From Chitinispirillum alkaliphilum (GTDB lineage Bacteria > Fibrobacterota > Chitinivibrionia > Chitinivibrionales > Chitinispirillaceae): a DNA stretch of 34,809 nucleotides. Below, piece by piece: positions 1-9,030 of the stretch (position 1 is its first letter; each line of letters starts with the position of its first letter). Position numbers and translations under genes: made by a program. Under the pieces are notes generated by a model. It was not told where the DNA came from and ran no database searches. It saw nothing but the letters and a program-made list of their open reading frames with translations. The DNA is taken from contig LDWW01000034.1 of NCBI GenBank assembly GCA_001045525.1, positions 1 through 34,809 on the forward strand. Reading direction: 5' to 3'.

Positions 1-300
1 GTAGTGAGTAAGTGTAAGAATATTCTGGGCGCATGCCGAGGACAGTTCGGCCAGGCTCACTGTAAACTTACCGGTTCTCCTTCAGGCTTCCCGATTGAAA
101 TCGGGATTCCTCCTCGGTGCCTCGTTTGTAGGGCTTCGCGAAGACGCTCCGCCCTTTGAGGTCACTGGCACTTAAGAAAGTGCCACCTTACGTCCCCCCT
201 TGCGCGGTTTACCCGGGCGGTATGTTTTGGCAAAACCCTTCTTTTGTGTTTTAAACTACACTCTTAACATTAGCTAAGGTTTTACATATGATCTTTCACT
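1..300. other. Gene-free stretch with small inverted repeats
   Basis: I see no gene here. It holds several short palindromes: CCCGAT-TGAA-ATCGGG at 90-105 and GGCACTT-AAGA-AAGTGCC at 167-184. The first is nearly the same as a palindrome at 18494-18509 (CCCGAT-TCAA-ATCGGG), which suggests a dispersed extragenic palindromic repeat. The 167-184 hairpin has no following T-run, so it is not a convincing terminator. Confidence 0.45.
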
Positions 301-522
301 CTAAAGGGCTACAATATCGCTTACCTTGACGCCTGCAGTGAGATCATTGTCGAAGTGTACGACCGCATTGAATGGGTAACGGAAGATCCCGATGAGGTCC
401 TCCGAAGAGGGAGCTGCAGCGAGGGAAAGGCTTTTCCCATCCATATTTTCCTGCTTGAAATTATGTATTCTATTCCTCACTGCCCGGTAAAATCCTAAAT
501 CCGGTGACTTCTGTGTTGACAT
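301..522 (-). CDS. Small hypothetical protein (doubtful)
   Basis: This 73-codon frame lies 73 bp downstream of the SpoIIAA-like gene on the same strand. It has an ATG start but no clear ribosome-binding site. The product would be soluble and mixed in composition, with no signal peptide, membrane segment or motif that I recognise. Its orientation and closeness to the gene above are compatible with a second gene of the same transcript. The length is also within what chance allows, so it may not be real. Confidence 0.28.
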   Translation of the reverse strand: MSTQKSPDLGFYRAVRNRIHNFKQENMDGKSLSLAAAPSSEDLIGIFRYPFNAVVHFDNDLTAGVKVSDIVAL

Positions 523-595
523 GCCAGTCTCTGAAATAAATCATTCAGCTTAATTCAATTTTTCCCGTGTGCTCAGTCAATTGCCGGACAAAGAA

Positions 596-961
596 TTATC
601 TGTGAATTGATTCGATCCATGACCTTGCAATCGGCTCATCATCGAGTTTATAATTCCTGAATTCAATACCGGTCAATAAACCCGTTATTGAAGAGACCCA
701 GTCTATCGCTTCTATGTTGCTTACCAGTGCAATCCGTTCAATATCTTTTTTGTGGTCGATGGCAAAACTGAGCCGATCCAGTATGGCAGAAAGCTCAGGG
801 TAAGCTAATTCGGGAAGTTTAACAAACACCCGTATCTTTCCATGCTTTTTTATCACTTCCCTGAGTTCATTAAGCACCTCTAAATTTTCCTCCTTGGAAA
901 ACTTTCCGCTTGCTTCGTATGCCTGTATTGAGTCGTGACTCCAGTCCAGTTTTTTTATCAT
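596..961 (-). CDS. SpoIIAA-like (STAS superfamily, DUF3478) protein
   Basis: This is a soluble protein of about 121 aa. The pattern fits the SpoIIAA-like family: an N-terminal strand region, a helical stretch, 'GKIRVFVKLPE', then 'DIERIALVSNIEAIDWVSS' and a C-terminal 'EPIARSWIES' helix. Family members have an anti-sigma-antagonist-like fold, but their partners are mostly unknown. I chose the ATG at 961 because GGGGA sits six bases before it; an ATG at 967 directly abuts that sequence and a further upstream start at 994 has no site. The gene is divergent from the CPBP protease, so the 962-1124 interval must hold both promoters. No cognate anti-sigma factor or kinase is visible nearby. Confidence 0.68.
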   Translation of the reverse strand: MIKKLDWSHDSIQAYEASGKFSKEENLEVLNELREVIKKHGKIRVFVKLPELAYPELSAILDRLSFAIDHKKDIERIALVSNIEAIDWVSSITGLLTGIEFRNYKLDDEPIARSWIESIHR

Positions 962-1124
962 TATCATTCCCCGGTTATGTTTGATACAGCTCAACGATTC
1001 TTTTAATTTTTATACCGTGCATCAAGTATGCCAAAATTTCAAAGCGGAATGCCAGTCCCTCTTTTTACTGGAAACATATTTGCCTATACATCAGATAGGA
1101 TGTCTACCCGAAAAAGGAATATTA

Positions 1125-1862
1125 ATGAAAAGGGAAAAACTAATCCTCGGAATCGTACTCTTTATCTTAGGTTTTTTGGGCATACTGTCCCTTTTAACCA
1201 TGGACATTCAAGTGCCCCGGGAAATGCTTGAACAATTTACTGCAGCCCAGATCAGACTGATTATTTTGCTCAACCCCACTATACTTTTAATTGTCGCCAT
1301 ACTTGTGGGGGTCATTCTGCACGAAAAAGTTTCTCTGGAGCTGCCTGTCATAAAAGGAATTATCAGGGGAGAAAAGAATCTGCCGATAAAGCCGATTGTG
1401 CAATACGGCATTACTGGCGGAATCATTACAGGAGTACTGCTTTTGCTCACAGGCGCCCTTTACTCTTCTCTGATCCCAATGGAATTCGCACAACTGGATG
1501 AGATACCACAACCCCTCCTTGCCAGATTGCTGTATGGTGGAATCACTGAAGAGATACTGATGCGGTTTGGTCTGATGACTCTCATCGTATGGACAGTCTC
1601 CAAAATTTCCAGGAGGTTAGATTCTTGGATATACTGGGCCGGCATCCTGACCTCTGCACTTCTTTTTGCAATCGGCCACTTTCCCATTGTTTTTCAAACC
1701 GTTGAAAATCCATCCAACATACTTTTGAGCTATATAGTGATTGGAAACTCAGCAGGCGGTGTGATTTTCGGGTGGTTGTACTGGAAAAGGGGGCTTGAAG
1801 CTGCAATTATCGCTCACATGTTTGCCCATCTGGTGATGGTAATCGGTGAGGCAGTTATGTGA
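1125..1862 (+). CDS. CPBP-family intramembrane glutamic endopeptidase (CAAX/Abi protease)
   Basis: This is a 245-aa polytopic membrane protein. The CPBP catalytic motifs are visible: 'TEEILMR' at residues 141-147 (paired Glu, then Arg), 'FAIGH' at 181-185, and His231/His235 in 'HMFAH'. Family members are Rce1-like proteases; bacterial ones act in peptide maturation, surface display or bacteriocin immunity, and the substrate here cannot be told from sequence. Roughly six to eight hydrophobic segments are present. The start at 1125 is preferred because AAGGA lies a proper distance upstream (1114-1118). An in-frame ATG at 981 would overlap the divergent gene and add 48 residues with no membrane or signal character. 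Confidence 0.85.
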   Translation: MKREKLILGIVLFILGFLGILSLLTMDIQVPREMLEQFTAAQIRLIILLNPTILLIVAILVGVILHEKVSLELPVIKGIIRGEKNLPIKPIVQYGITGGIITGVLLLLTGALYSSLIPMEFAQLDEIPQPLLARLLYGGITEEILMRFGLMTLIVWTVSKISRRLDSWIYWAGILTSALLFAIGHFPIVFQTVENPSNILLSYIVIGNSAGGVIFGWLYWKRGLEAAIIAHMFAHLVMVIGEAVM

Positions 1863-1945
1863 GTAATGACTGGCGCCTGGGATAATTTAGCAAACAGACC
1901 GACAGATCTCCATTAAACCAAGTAAGTAAAGGGTTGTGGTTACAT

Positions 1946-2548
1946 ATGAACACCGCAAGCAGATATGACCAGTTTGCACCACTCTATGAATATGGTGAAC
2001 GAATGCTTGAAATCTACCTCAGAAACAAGAGAAAATTGTTACATAAACTGATAAAAGAGAACAGGATTCTTGAGGTTGGAATCGGCAGCGGAAGGAGTAT
2101 CAGCTATTACAAAGCCGGTACCAATCTCTTTGCCGGTGATCTGAGCAGAAAAATGATGCACTACGCTGTCAGGCGTTCTCTTTCCAGAGCAATCTTTTCA
2201 AAATTCTGCTCTTTTGATATTGAAAAACTCCCCTATAAAGATTCCACATTTCCCGCAGTTGTTTCTTCACTGGTATTTTGTACAGTCAATGACCCCCTTA
2301 AAGGTCTGCAGGAGATCCGGCGTGTGCTTGAACCCACAGGCAGTCTCTATATGCTTGAGCATGTAAAGCCTCAGTCAAAGGCAGCGCAAATTGTTTTTGA
2401 TGCACTGAATCCGCTCTCTGTCTCTCTTATAGGTGATCACCTTACCCGAAACACATCTGAGCTGGTTAAAGATGCAGGGTTTCGTACAGTTGAAGAGTAT
2501 AGCTTTGCTTTGGGGGTGTTCAGGATAGTGGTTGCTTCAAAGAAATGA
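1946..2548 (+). CDS. Class I SAM-dependent methyltransferase (UbiE/methyltransferase-11 type)
   Basis: The protein is about 200 aa. Motif I, 'ILEVGIGSGRS', binds S-adenosylmethionine; it is followed by an acidic residue in 'LFAGDLSRKMM'. Later come 'FPAVVSSLVFCTVNDP' and 'LEPTGSLYMLEHV', the usual motifs II and III of small Rossmann methyltransferases. The N-terminal 'YDQFAPLYEYGERM' resembles UbiE-like enzymes acting on quinones or lipids, but the substrate is unknown. I prefer ATG 1946, with AAAGGG at 1928-1933, over an in-frame TTG at 1934 that abuts the ribosome-binding site. The gene follows the CPBP protease by 83 bp on the same strand, so co-transcription is possible. Confidence 0.85.
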   Translation: MNTASRYDQFAPLYEYGERMLEIYLRNKRKLLHKLIKENRILEVGIGSGRSISYYKAGTNLFAGDLSRKMMHYAVRRSLSRAIFSKFCSFDIEKLPYKDSTFPAVVSSLVFCTVNDPLKGLQEIRRVLEPTGSLYMLEHVKPQSKAAQIVFDALNPLSVSLIGDHLTRNTSELVKDAGFRTVEEYSFALGVFRIVVASKK

Positions 2549-2838
2549 TCCGGCAACTGCAATCCATAGAATGTAACATTTCCCCCAAATACTGTTTTTT
2601 TGGGTTTGTGAACCAATGGTTATTAAGATTTGAAAAAGTCAGTTAACATACCTGTGTTTCGCTGGGTAGCAATGGGCGGGTGTTTAGGTGAACCTAAGAC
2701 CGAGTTGTAAACGTGTGATTTTCTCCCCAAACAGGGTGGATATCGTAAACTGAGAAACTTCATGCTTATCCATGATCCAACTGTGCGCGTTTGCCAGCGC
2801 TATACAGAACGTTTCATTAAACCAAGAGACCCGATGAT
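2549..2838. other. Intergenic region between convergent genes
   Basis: The methyltransferase (+) and the alpha-2-macroglobulin locus (-) converge on this stretch. The only structures seen are a weak CCCAAA/TTTGGG hairpin at 2584-2604 and a TTAGGT-GA-ACCTAA palindrome at 2684-2697. Neither has the shape of a strong intrinsic terminator. I see no gene. Confidence 0.4.
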
Positions 2839-5505
2839 TCACCGCACCACCACCCGATCGCTTCCAGACCTTCCAAATGTTTCCGGTGCATACATCTCTT
2901 CTGCTTTTGCCGGTGGAACAACAAACTCTCCGGGAGTGGTGGCCAATGCATAGTACACGTAATTGTAAACACCGCCATAGAGCAGGGTTGAAAACGCCTC
3001 AGCCCGCTCATCACGCAGGTTCTGATGCTCAAACCAGCGTCCCGACCACCAGCTTCCGATTCGGTTCGATGAATCCCGCGGAAGAGTACCTGTTACTGCA
3101 AGCGCCGGATTAAGTGGTTCAAGGCCTGCGGGTATCGGGTCAACAAGCGCTACATGATATCTGCGCCCCTGTGCAACCATTTGTACCGTTACCTTTACGC
3201 GTGCTCCAGCCCTGATCACCCATGTACCATCCTCCATCTGTTCCACATCATCCTCATTATCCACACCCTCATAATGCCTCTCTACACTGAAACCGTGATC
3301 AGCAGGGGCAATTGTGAAGCTCCTGGGTGCATAGTTCATACCTACTCTGTAATAGAGGCGGCCAGTGCCATCCTTCTGAAGAATAAGATTCTGAGCTGTG
3401 TCCGTGTCTGCCAGAAAGTGCATGGGAACAGTAATCTGATGAGTTTCGGTGGTTCGTCCTTCAAAGGAGTGGTCACCCGCATACTGGGATCCAAGCCAGG
3501 CACGTGCTACAAAGTCTGGTGTCTGGGATTCATAGTTCCTGAAGTAGGAGTCCAGAGCAAGGAGCACAAAACAGTTCTCAGAAGTATTTCTCCATCGCCC
3601 TGCTCTTCTGTGTGCAAGCAATCCTCTGACAAGTTTAACGATCAGATCCGATTCCGGTTGCACCTCCATCAATGCCTCCAGTACGATGGCATCGGCGCGC
3701 CGTGAAGAGTGAAACACAAGATGATGATCATCGCCACTGAAAAACGAACGGTTAAACTGCGCAGTGGATGCAGTTTCGTGGACATGATTATTGAGATGTC
3801 TAATGATCTCCTTTACTTCGTCAGACTCGGGAGATCCGGAAAGAGCATACAAAAGCCAGCCCAGAGATTCAATGCTCCACTGTTCCAGAGGTGTGTCTTT
3901 TAGAAGAGTGCGCGCTTTGTTTTCATCGAAATCACCACCCAGAGCACGCACATACAGTGAAAATGCAAGAATGGTTCTTCGCGCGGATTGGGAGTAGTAA
4001 CCGGGAATATTGCGCCTAATATTACTCAAGTAAGAATTAGTCAACTCAATACTTCTCTCCGAAACCTCATACCCTTCATTGTGAGCCCGTGTGAGGGCGT
4101 GTATTGCATGAAGTGATGTGAAAAGGTTTGCGCTCTGTCCAGGCCAGAAAGCAAACCCGCCATTGTTTCGGTTCTGACGACGTGTAAGATCCCAAATATC
4201 AGATTGTATTCTTCTTTTAATCTGCTCTGGGGTTGGTATATCAGGTACATTGAATGCATGGAGCACATCATCTAATGCGGTGGTTGCGATGATGCGTGAT
4301 GCCAGAAGTTCCGAACTGGCGAACGGGTAGTTGTATAAGTAGACAAATGCATCTGTAAGAGCCTGAAGAGCGGTTGAGGACTTGGAGACCTGCACACCCC
4401 CAAACTGTGGCCATATTTCATCCGGACGTCTTATGAGGTAAAATACCGCATTGGTATCAATTGTACCATAGGTTGCAAATGATTCCGTTGTTGCGGGTGT
4501 CCACACAGGGAGTTCAAATGATACCGCATCGGAAAAACCATCTGCTGTTGTTGCCACGACCTGGAACCGTGCAGTGCCGGCAGCAACAGTTGCAGCCGGA
4601 AAATGTACTGCAGCCCGGTCCTCAGCAGGAATAGACACTCTGTAACCCTGTTTCTTCAGATCTGCATTTTGACCTCTGATGACAACATCAACGGTGAGTG
4701 TATCATCTGTTTGATTTTGCAGCACCACCGGCAGCTCAAAGTGATCACCAAAATTGAGAAATCGCGGTGGGCTTGGCCGCATTGTAAGAGGAAGGCGAGC
4801 GGTTAAGCTGTTCTCAGCTGTTCCGAAACGTTTTGGACCATCAGCTGCTACAACCATTATCCGATACCGCGTTACATTGTCCGGGAGTTTTATAATCGGG
4901 GTGAACTCACCGCTGCTGTTTGTACGCCCATTGGGAATGAATGCTGCCAGGGGGCTGAAATCTGAGCGAAAATCAGGGGCACTTACACTTAGTGCACTTC
5001 TCGTTTGCAGACCAAAACCACTGCCAAAACCACGAAGATCAAAAATATTTTCAATGAATGCAAGCCTTATAAAAGTACGGTTGTGAAAACTGCTCACCAA
5101 GGCTGGTTTCTCATTGTAGAAAAGATCAACAGGATTTCTTAATTCATAGTTCGAGAGCGCGAGCACCGCTTCATCCACCACAATCAACGTAACTTCCGCA
5201 TCCGGTACCGCGTTACCCTGCCAATCTTTAACTACGACCCTGACCTCTGTACTGTCACCAGGCTGTAAATATTTTTGCTTAGGTTCTACGCTTACCTGAA
5301 GGGAACGATGTGTTGGTGGGACAGGCAGATTGATTGTACCATTTGCCAGCGCCGGGGCTTTGGGAACTGAATCAATTGTAACCGTTTCCGGTAAACACCT
5401 GTCTACCATACCTGACAGATGAACTTCAACATGAATGTTTGGCGTGTAAGCATCTTTAATAGGTATGGATATCTCCTTAACAGTTGAGTCCATCGAAAAT
5501 GGCAA
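2839..5505 (-). CDS. Alpha-2-macroglobulin family protein, C-terminal part
   Basis: This is the C-terminal half (888 aa from the first ATG; the frame is open back to 5775). It carries the macroglobulin-like domains leading to the bait and thioester region ('VTLIVVDEAVLALSNYELR', 'NVTRYRIMVVAADG'), then an alpha-helical toroid domain and the closing receptor-binding-like region with 'HQNLRDERAEAF'. Bacterial family members trap or inhibit proteases in the periplasm. At the expected thioester site the sequence reads YPFASSEL, so the Cys and Gln of the canonical CxEQ are replaced by Ser and Leu and no thioester can form. The ATG at 5505 has no ribosome-binding site, so independent translation is unlikely. 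Confidence 0.85.
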   Translation of the reverse strand: MPFSMDSTVKEISIPIKDAYTPNIHVEVHLSGMVDRCLPETVTIDSVPKAPALANGTINLPVPPTHRSLQVSVEPKQKYLQPGDSTEVRVVVKDWQGNAVPDAEVTLIVVDEAVLALSNYELRNPVDLFYNEKPALVSSFHNRTFIRLAFIENIFDLRGFGSGFGLQTRSALSVSAPDFRSDFSPLAAFIPNGRTNSSGEFTPIIKLPDNVTRYRIMVVAADGPKRFGTAENSLTARLPLTMRPSPPRFLNFGDHFELPVVLQNQTDDTLTVDVVIRGQNADLKKQGYRVSIPAEDRAAVHFPAATVAAGTARFQVVATTADGFSDAVSFELPVWTPATTESFATYGTIDTNAVFYLIRRPDEIWPQFGGVQVSKSSTALQALTDAFVYLYNYPFASSELLASRIIATTALDDVLHAFNVPDIPTPEQIKRRIQSDIWDLTRRQNRNNGGFAFWPGQSANLFTSLHAIHALTRAHNEGYEVSERSIELTNSYLSNIRRNIPGYYSQSARRTILAFSLYVRALGGDFDENKARTLLKDTPLEQWSIESLGWLLYALSGSPESDEVKEIIRHLNNHVHETASTAQFNRSFFSGDDHHLVFHSSRRADAIVLEALMEVQPESDLIVKLVRGLLAHRRAGRWRNTSENCFVLLALDSYFRNYESQTPDFVARAWLGSQYAGDHSFEGRTTETHQITVPMHFLADTDTAQNLILQKDGTGRLYYRVGMNYAPRSFTIAPADHGFSVERHYEGVDNEDDVEQMEDGTWVIRAGARVKVTVQMVAQGRRYHVALVDPIPAGLEPLNPALAVTGTLPRDSSNRIGSWWSGRWFEHQNLRDERAEAFSTLLYGGVYNYVYYALATTPGEFVVPPAKAEEMYAPETFGRSGSDRVVVR

Positions 5506-5775
5506 GTGCTCCTCAACACCAAATCGCTTTAGTATAACAGCACCCGTTGACGACCCAAAAGGCGCCTGGATCAGAAGAACAGCAGTGTCCCCGGGAGTGT
5601 AGCTGTCTTTATCCGGAACAATTGTTACTGTTTGAGTTCTGACTCTTCGGGAAGTTTGTGTGCATAGGGGCGATTCTGCACGCCTGATTGACCAGATCCA
5701 CGTTCTGACCGAGGAGTAGTTCTGTCTGCCTTTTTCATCTGTTAATATTGCTGAGATTTTCCACAGTCCACTCTG

Positions 5776-8685
5776 TTAAGGTGTAAATTGCCAGGTTGAT
5801 TCTTCTGCTGTTGACATCAGATCTGCTTGATAGTATTCCGGCTCAAAATCAGATCCCTGGGTACTGTCAAGCCTGCTTTTGATTCGCTCTGCCCTGATAG
5901 TGACCGGGATATCTCTAATGAGTTTGCTATTAACATCTGCAACAACCCAATGGACAGAGGCCTCTTTACCCGGATCATTAAACAGCCTGTCTGTTTTTAA
6001 ACCAACATAATACTTAGCAGGGTGAACCAGTGCAGTCGCGTCAGATGAAATCCTCTGTCCATTGAAATCGAGCATTGTTGCACTGAAATTAAGATTGACC
6101 GGTCTGAAACCGGGAAACCCGGAAAGTTTTGCTTTAACAGTGTGCATGCCGGACACATCAGAAACACCAGAAAATTCTTCCCGCACATTTGATTGTATCC
6201 GGTTAGAACAACTGTCCCTGTCCCAAAAAGGCAAGATCTCACCGAACCTGTACTGATTCAAATTGGAAGGCCTGAAAAATGCATTTTCTGTTCTGAGAAT
6301 CCAGTTTACTTCACTGCCGGCCATGGAACCACCTGCATAGTACTTACCTGTCATAGTTGCACTCAGCTCTTCTTCTGCAAAGTGAGGACCTGCGCTTAGC
6401 TCTGTGTGTGCCTCAAACTCCGGAGTTCTGAACTCCTGGATACTGAATCTATGGGTATGAGAGTGCTCTCCAATTTCCATCACGATTCGTGCCTGCCCAA
6501 GATTACATTCTGAAGGTATCGGGAAACTGAGATCAAAGCCACCACTCGGTGACAGGAGTGCTTTCCCGGAAGCAATCTCATTATCTCTTGGGTCGTTAAC
6601 ACTGAAGCTTAGTGTTGAATCACTATCAAGATACTCCAAATCTCCCCCAACCTGCTGTGCTATTTTGCGCACCCATCCTTTTACATAAACAGTGTCCTCC
6701 GGTCGGTAAATACCCCTGACATCAAGAACATGGAACAGTGCCTCATCCTCAGTTGATTGTCGTCCAACTTTCATAGGTAATAAAGCACGGTCATCCTTTT
6801 TCTTTACAACAATGTGTCCGGTAGCCGAATCGGGTAAACTGACAACAGCCATTCCATGGTCATCCGTTACCCCTTTATTTAAACCGGCAAATACCTCAAG
6901 ACCAGAAAGTGGGTTACCTTCATCGAGTGATGTTGCCATAACATAGAGGAACTCCTGATCAGTCCAGGCATCTACTCCGATGTTGGTGGCCTGCAGCCAG
7001 GCAATTCTCTTCGGCAAATCTGAATGCGGTTCAATACCCTGCATGAACTCCACTGGTGTTGCAAACACGAACAGGTGCCCTGTGCCCTGCGGAAGATAGT
7101 CTGAAAGGTCAATGCTCGAATCTATTGTTTCATTAAGTTCACCTGTTATGCGTATAGTATCGTCAATTACAACATCACCAGGCACCCTAGCCATCCATTC
7201 ATCTTTTCTCAAATCTATACTACTGTAAAATGGCCAGTGTTCCGGCTGCATGCGCCATACTCTCATTGCGACTTTTCTATAATTGACAGTACTAATACTA
7301 ACAGTGGGTGGGGCAATCGGATCTACAATCTGTATTCCTGAGGTTACCACAAAACGTGGTGCCAGATTTCCAACATCTACTGTAAAGAGATTGTCTCCGG
7401 TCAGATTCTGACCAAACTCATCCATTATCTCTCTTGAAAATTCAACCGTATATTCTGTATTGGGCTGGGTATTACCACCTATTATTATTGAACGTGCAGA
7501 GAATATTGAGGGCCTTATTGATAAGCTCTCGATTTCAGGTGTAATCTTTACCATTGAGGGATCAAAGTGCACAGTATCAATTAGATTGTTGGTGTCAAAA
7601 GACCAATTATGCCGTGGCGTCCGTCTTCCCTCCGGAAAACGTTCTATCACAAGGGGTTCATACGTTCTGAAGGAAAACGACTGAGTTCGATCTGTTGGAA
7701 TCGGCCCCTCAAGTGAACCCGCACCACTTTTCAGTCTGACTACAATAGTGCTTGAAAGGGGCAGGTTCTGTTCGGGAATGAGAAGAACCCAATAGTTTTC
7801 TCCGGCTTTATCAGCCATGGAGGAGATGGTATATTTATATTCATCTGAAAGCTCTCCAATTTCTCCCGGGCGAAAATCTAAAAGCGTATCGTTTGCCTCA
7901 ATTTCTATTTTTTCGGCTATGCTTTGAGGATCTATTGGTTGATCAAAGGCGATAAAGACCGGTACATCAGCTCTTTTATTGTGCCCCACTGGATACCGGC
8001 CTGTCATTCTCAAAGGCGAAGTAGAGAAGTTAAAATTCCGCTGCCCACCTATCTTTTTACCGCATGTCGAAGAGAGGTTTTCATCTACAGTCAATGTATA
8101 GTGAGTAGCCTGGGGAAGGTTTTTTGCATAGGGCTCGAATATAATTGTACTTGTTCCCACCCATCTCCATGCCCCTTCAGGTTGTGGATAAAGAGAAACT
8201 GGCAGATGATCAGTGATATTATCTATTGATGTTATCTCTACCACAGGGGCACTGAATGTAACGCTTACATGTGAAACCAGATGTCTAACACGGCCTTGAG
8301 GCACTACTCTCAGAACGGTTAAGGAGTCGTTCTCAGTGCCCCTGATTTCGTTTATCTCCGGAGGAGTTAAATCCTTCTCGGATGGGAATTCACTCTTTAT
8401 GACTTCACCGGTGCGGGGAATGGGTTCGGTTTTTCTGCGAACAGAAAAGGTCTCGGTCTCCGGTTCCGGCATCGGTTGAAACAGTACAGAGTGTGTTTTC
8501 ATTTCAGAATCGCTCAACTCAACTATTTCCCGGTCTGCCTGAACAGAGCTTTTATACTCCGTTTCAATCTCATGGACTTCTATAATTAAAGAAGAGGTGT
8601 CTGAACTATAGGCTGTAGCGGTAAAAAGTAACTGCACAGTAAAAAAAGTCAATATACTTGCAACAAACATCCGTATCAAATGCAT
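5776..8685 (-). CDS. Alpha-2-macroglobulin family protein, N-terminal part
   Basis: This 969-aa half starts with a Sec signal peptide (basic start, hydrophobic 'FVASILTFFTVQLLF', cleavage near ATAYSS) and has no lipobox Cys, so it is exported but probably not a lipoprotein. A family hallmark is 'RGIYRPEDTVYVKGWVRK', the MG2-type motif, followed by 'TGKYYAGGSMAGSEVNWILR'. AGAGGA lies about eight bases before the ATG. The frame stops at TAA 5776-5778 in the middle of a domain, immediately after 'STWQFTP'; family proteins normally continue there with a 'G-[LY]-[WY]' strand, as the downstream codons do. A truncated product would lack the bait and toroid domains. No penicillin-binding protein PbpC gene, a frequent neighbour in Proteobacteria, is present. 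Confidence 0.87.
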   Translation of the reverse strand: MHLIRMFVASILTFFTVQLLFTATAYSSDTSSLIIEVHEIETEYKSSVQADREIVELSDSEMKTHSVLFQPMPEPETETFSVRRKTEPIPRTGEVIKSEFPSEKDLTPPEINEIRGTENDSLTVLRVVPQGRVRHLVSHVSVTFSAPVVEITSIDNITDHLPVSLYPQPEGAWRWVGTSTIIFEPYAKNLPQATHYTLTVDENLSSTCGKKIGGQRNFNFSTSPLRMTGRYPVGHNKRADVPVFIAFDQPIDPQSIAEKIEIEANDTLLDFRPGEIGELSDEYKYTISSMADKAGENYWVLLIPEQNLPLSSTIVVRLKSGAGSLEGPIPTDRTQSFSFRTYEPLVIERFPEGRRTPRHNWSFDTNNLIDTVHFDPSMVKITPEIESLSIRPSIFSARSIIIGGNTQPNTEYTVEFSREIMDEFGQNLTGDNLFTVDVGNLAPRFVVTSGIQIVDPIAPPTVSISTVNYRKVAMRVWRMQPEHWPFYSSIDLRKDEWMARVPGDVVIDDTIRITGELNETIDSSIDLSDYLPQGTGHLFVFATPVEFMQGIEPHSDLPKRIAWLQATNIGVDAWTDQEFLYVMATSLDEGNPLSGLEVFAGLNKGVTDDHGMAVVSLPDSATGHIVVKKKDDRALLPMKVGRQSTEDEALFHVLDVRGIYRPEDTVYVKGWVRKIAQQVGGDLEYLDSDSTLSFSVNDPRDNEIASGKALLSPSGGFDLSFPIPSECNLGQARIVMEIGEHSHTHRFSIQEFRTPEFEAHTELSAGPHFAEEELSATMTGKYYAGGSMAGSEVNWILRTENAFFRPSNLNQYRFGEILPFWDRDSCSNRIQSNVREEFSGVSDVSGMHTVKAKLSGFPGFRPVNLNFSATMLDFNGQRISSDATALVHPAKYYVGLKTDRLFNDPGKEASVHWVVADVNSKLIRDIPVTIRAERIKSRLDSTQGSDFEPEYYQADLMSTAEESTWQFTP

Positions 8686-8764
8686 TGGATTTTCCTCTGT
8701 TGAGGTGAAGATCAGTGTATGAGGAAGTTAAATTATTGATCTTGGCATTGTCAATCTATGATGG

Positions 8765-8901
8765 AGCGCTCCGGAAGGGAATTCTCGGCAGCAAGGTTCC
8801 GGTCTACTAATTCCGCTTCTTCAGCACTTAGCAATCGTAATTTGCAGCAGCAATACTCTCAGGAATTAATCTTTTTTTTCTTTAGCCCTGAAGGGGGCGT
8901 G
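8765..8901. repeat. 137-bp direct repeat, left copy
   Basis: The stretch begins AGCGCTCC and runs through 'GGGAATTCTCGGCAGCAAGG' to 'CTTTAGCCCTGAAGGGG'. It recurs at 9756-9894 in the same orientation with only scattered differences. The two copies bracket the 21-bp array. They contain no open frame and are gene-free. The gap before this repeat (8686-8764) holds only the upstream region of the macroglobulin gene. Confidence 0.8.
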
Positions 8902-9030
8902 ATATTACAGCCCTGGGTCGAGTGAGCGTGTGGACCTGGAGCCCTGAAGGGGCGAGATACTCTGAGGTGGATTTGCCGTAATATAAAGAGAGTGGGCAGG
9001 TGAGCTGAAGAGATTTATTAACAAAATTCT
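8902..9030. repeat. REP-like short repeat sequences left of the array
   Basis: No gene is visible. A GCCCTGAAGGGGCG motif at 8941-8954, able to form a small GCCC/GGGC hairpin, repeats the one at the end of the flanking direct repeats (8885-8899 and 9877-9890). 'GGATTTGCCGTAAT' also occurs twice, here and near 9670. These look like members of a dispersed extragenic palindromic family. Confidence 0.45.

Larger units (their letters stand above)
2839..8685 (-). pseudogene. Whole alpha-2-macroglobulin locus with one in-frame stop
   Basis: Read as one gene this is 1,949 codons with a single internal TAA at 5776-5778. The 90 codons between that stop and the first ATG of the downstream part are open and in the same frame. 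They read 'QSGLWKISAILTDEKG', 'VRTWIWS' and 'VTIVPDKDSYTPGDTA', the expected continuation of the family. The total length matches large bacterial alpha-2-macroglobulins. The lesion is therefore a point nonsense change, a sequencing error or a recoded stop. It is not a frameshift or a deletion. The two halves are described separately. Confidence 0.8.

Noticed and set aside
1-300. tRNA or other structured RNA gene
   Set aside because: Small palindromes are present, but no cloverleaf with a T-loop consensus could be built.
3154-3705. 183-codon plus-strand open frame
   Set aside because: Antisense to the alpha-2-macroglobulin gene, whose frame is strongly supported by family motifs.
5506-5775. 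Frameshift as the cause of the split macroglobulin gene
   Set aside because: The 270 bases between the two parts are exactly 90 open codons in the same frame, so only the TAA separates them.
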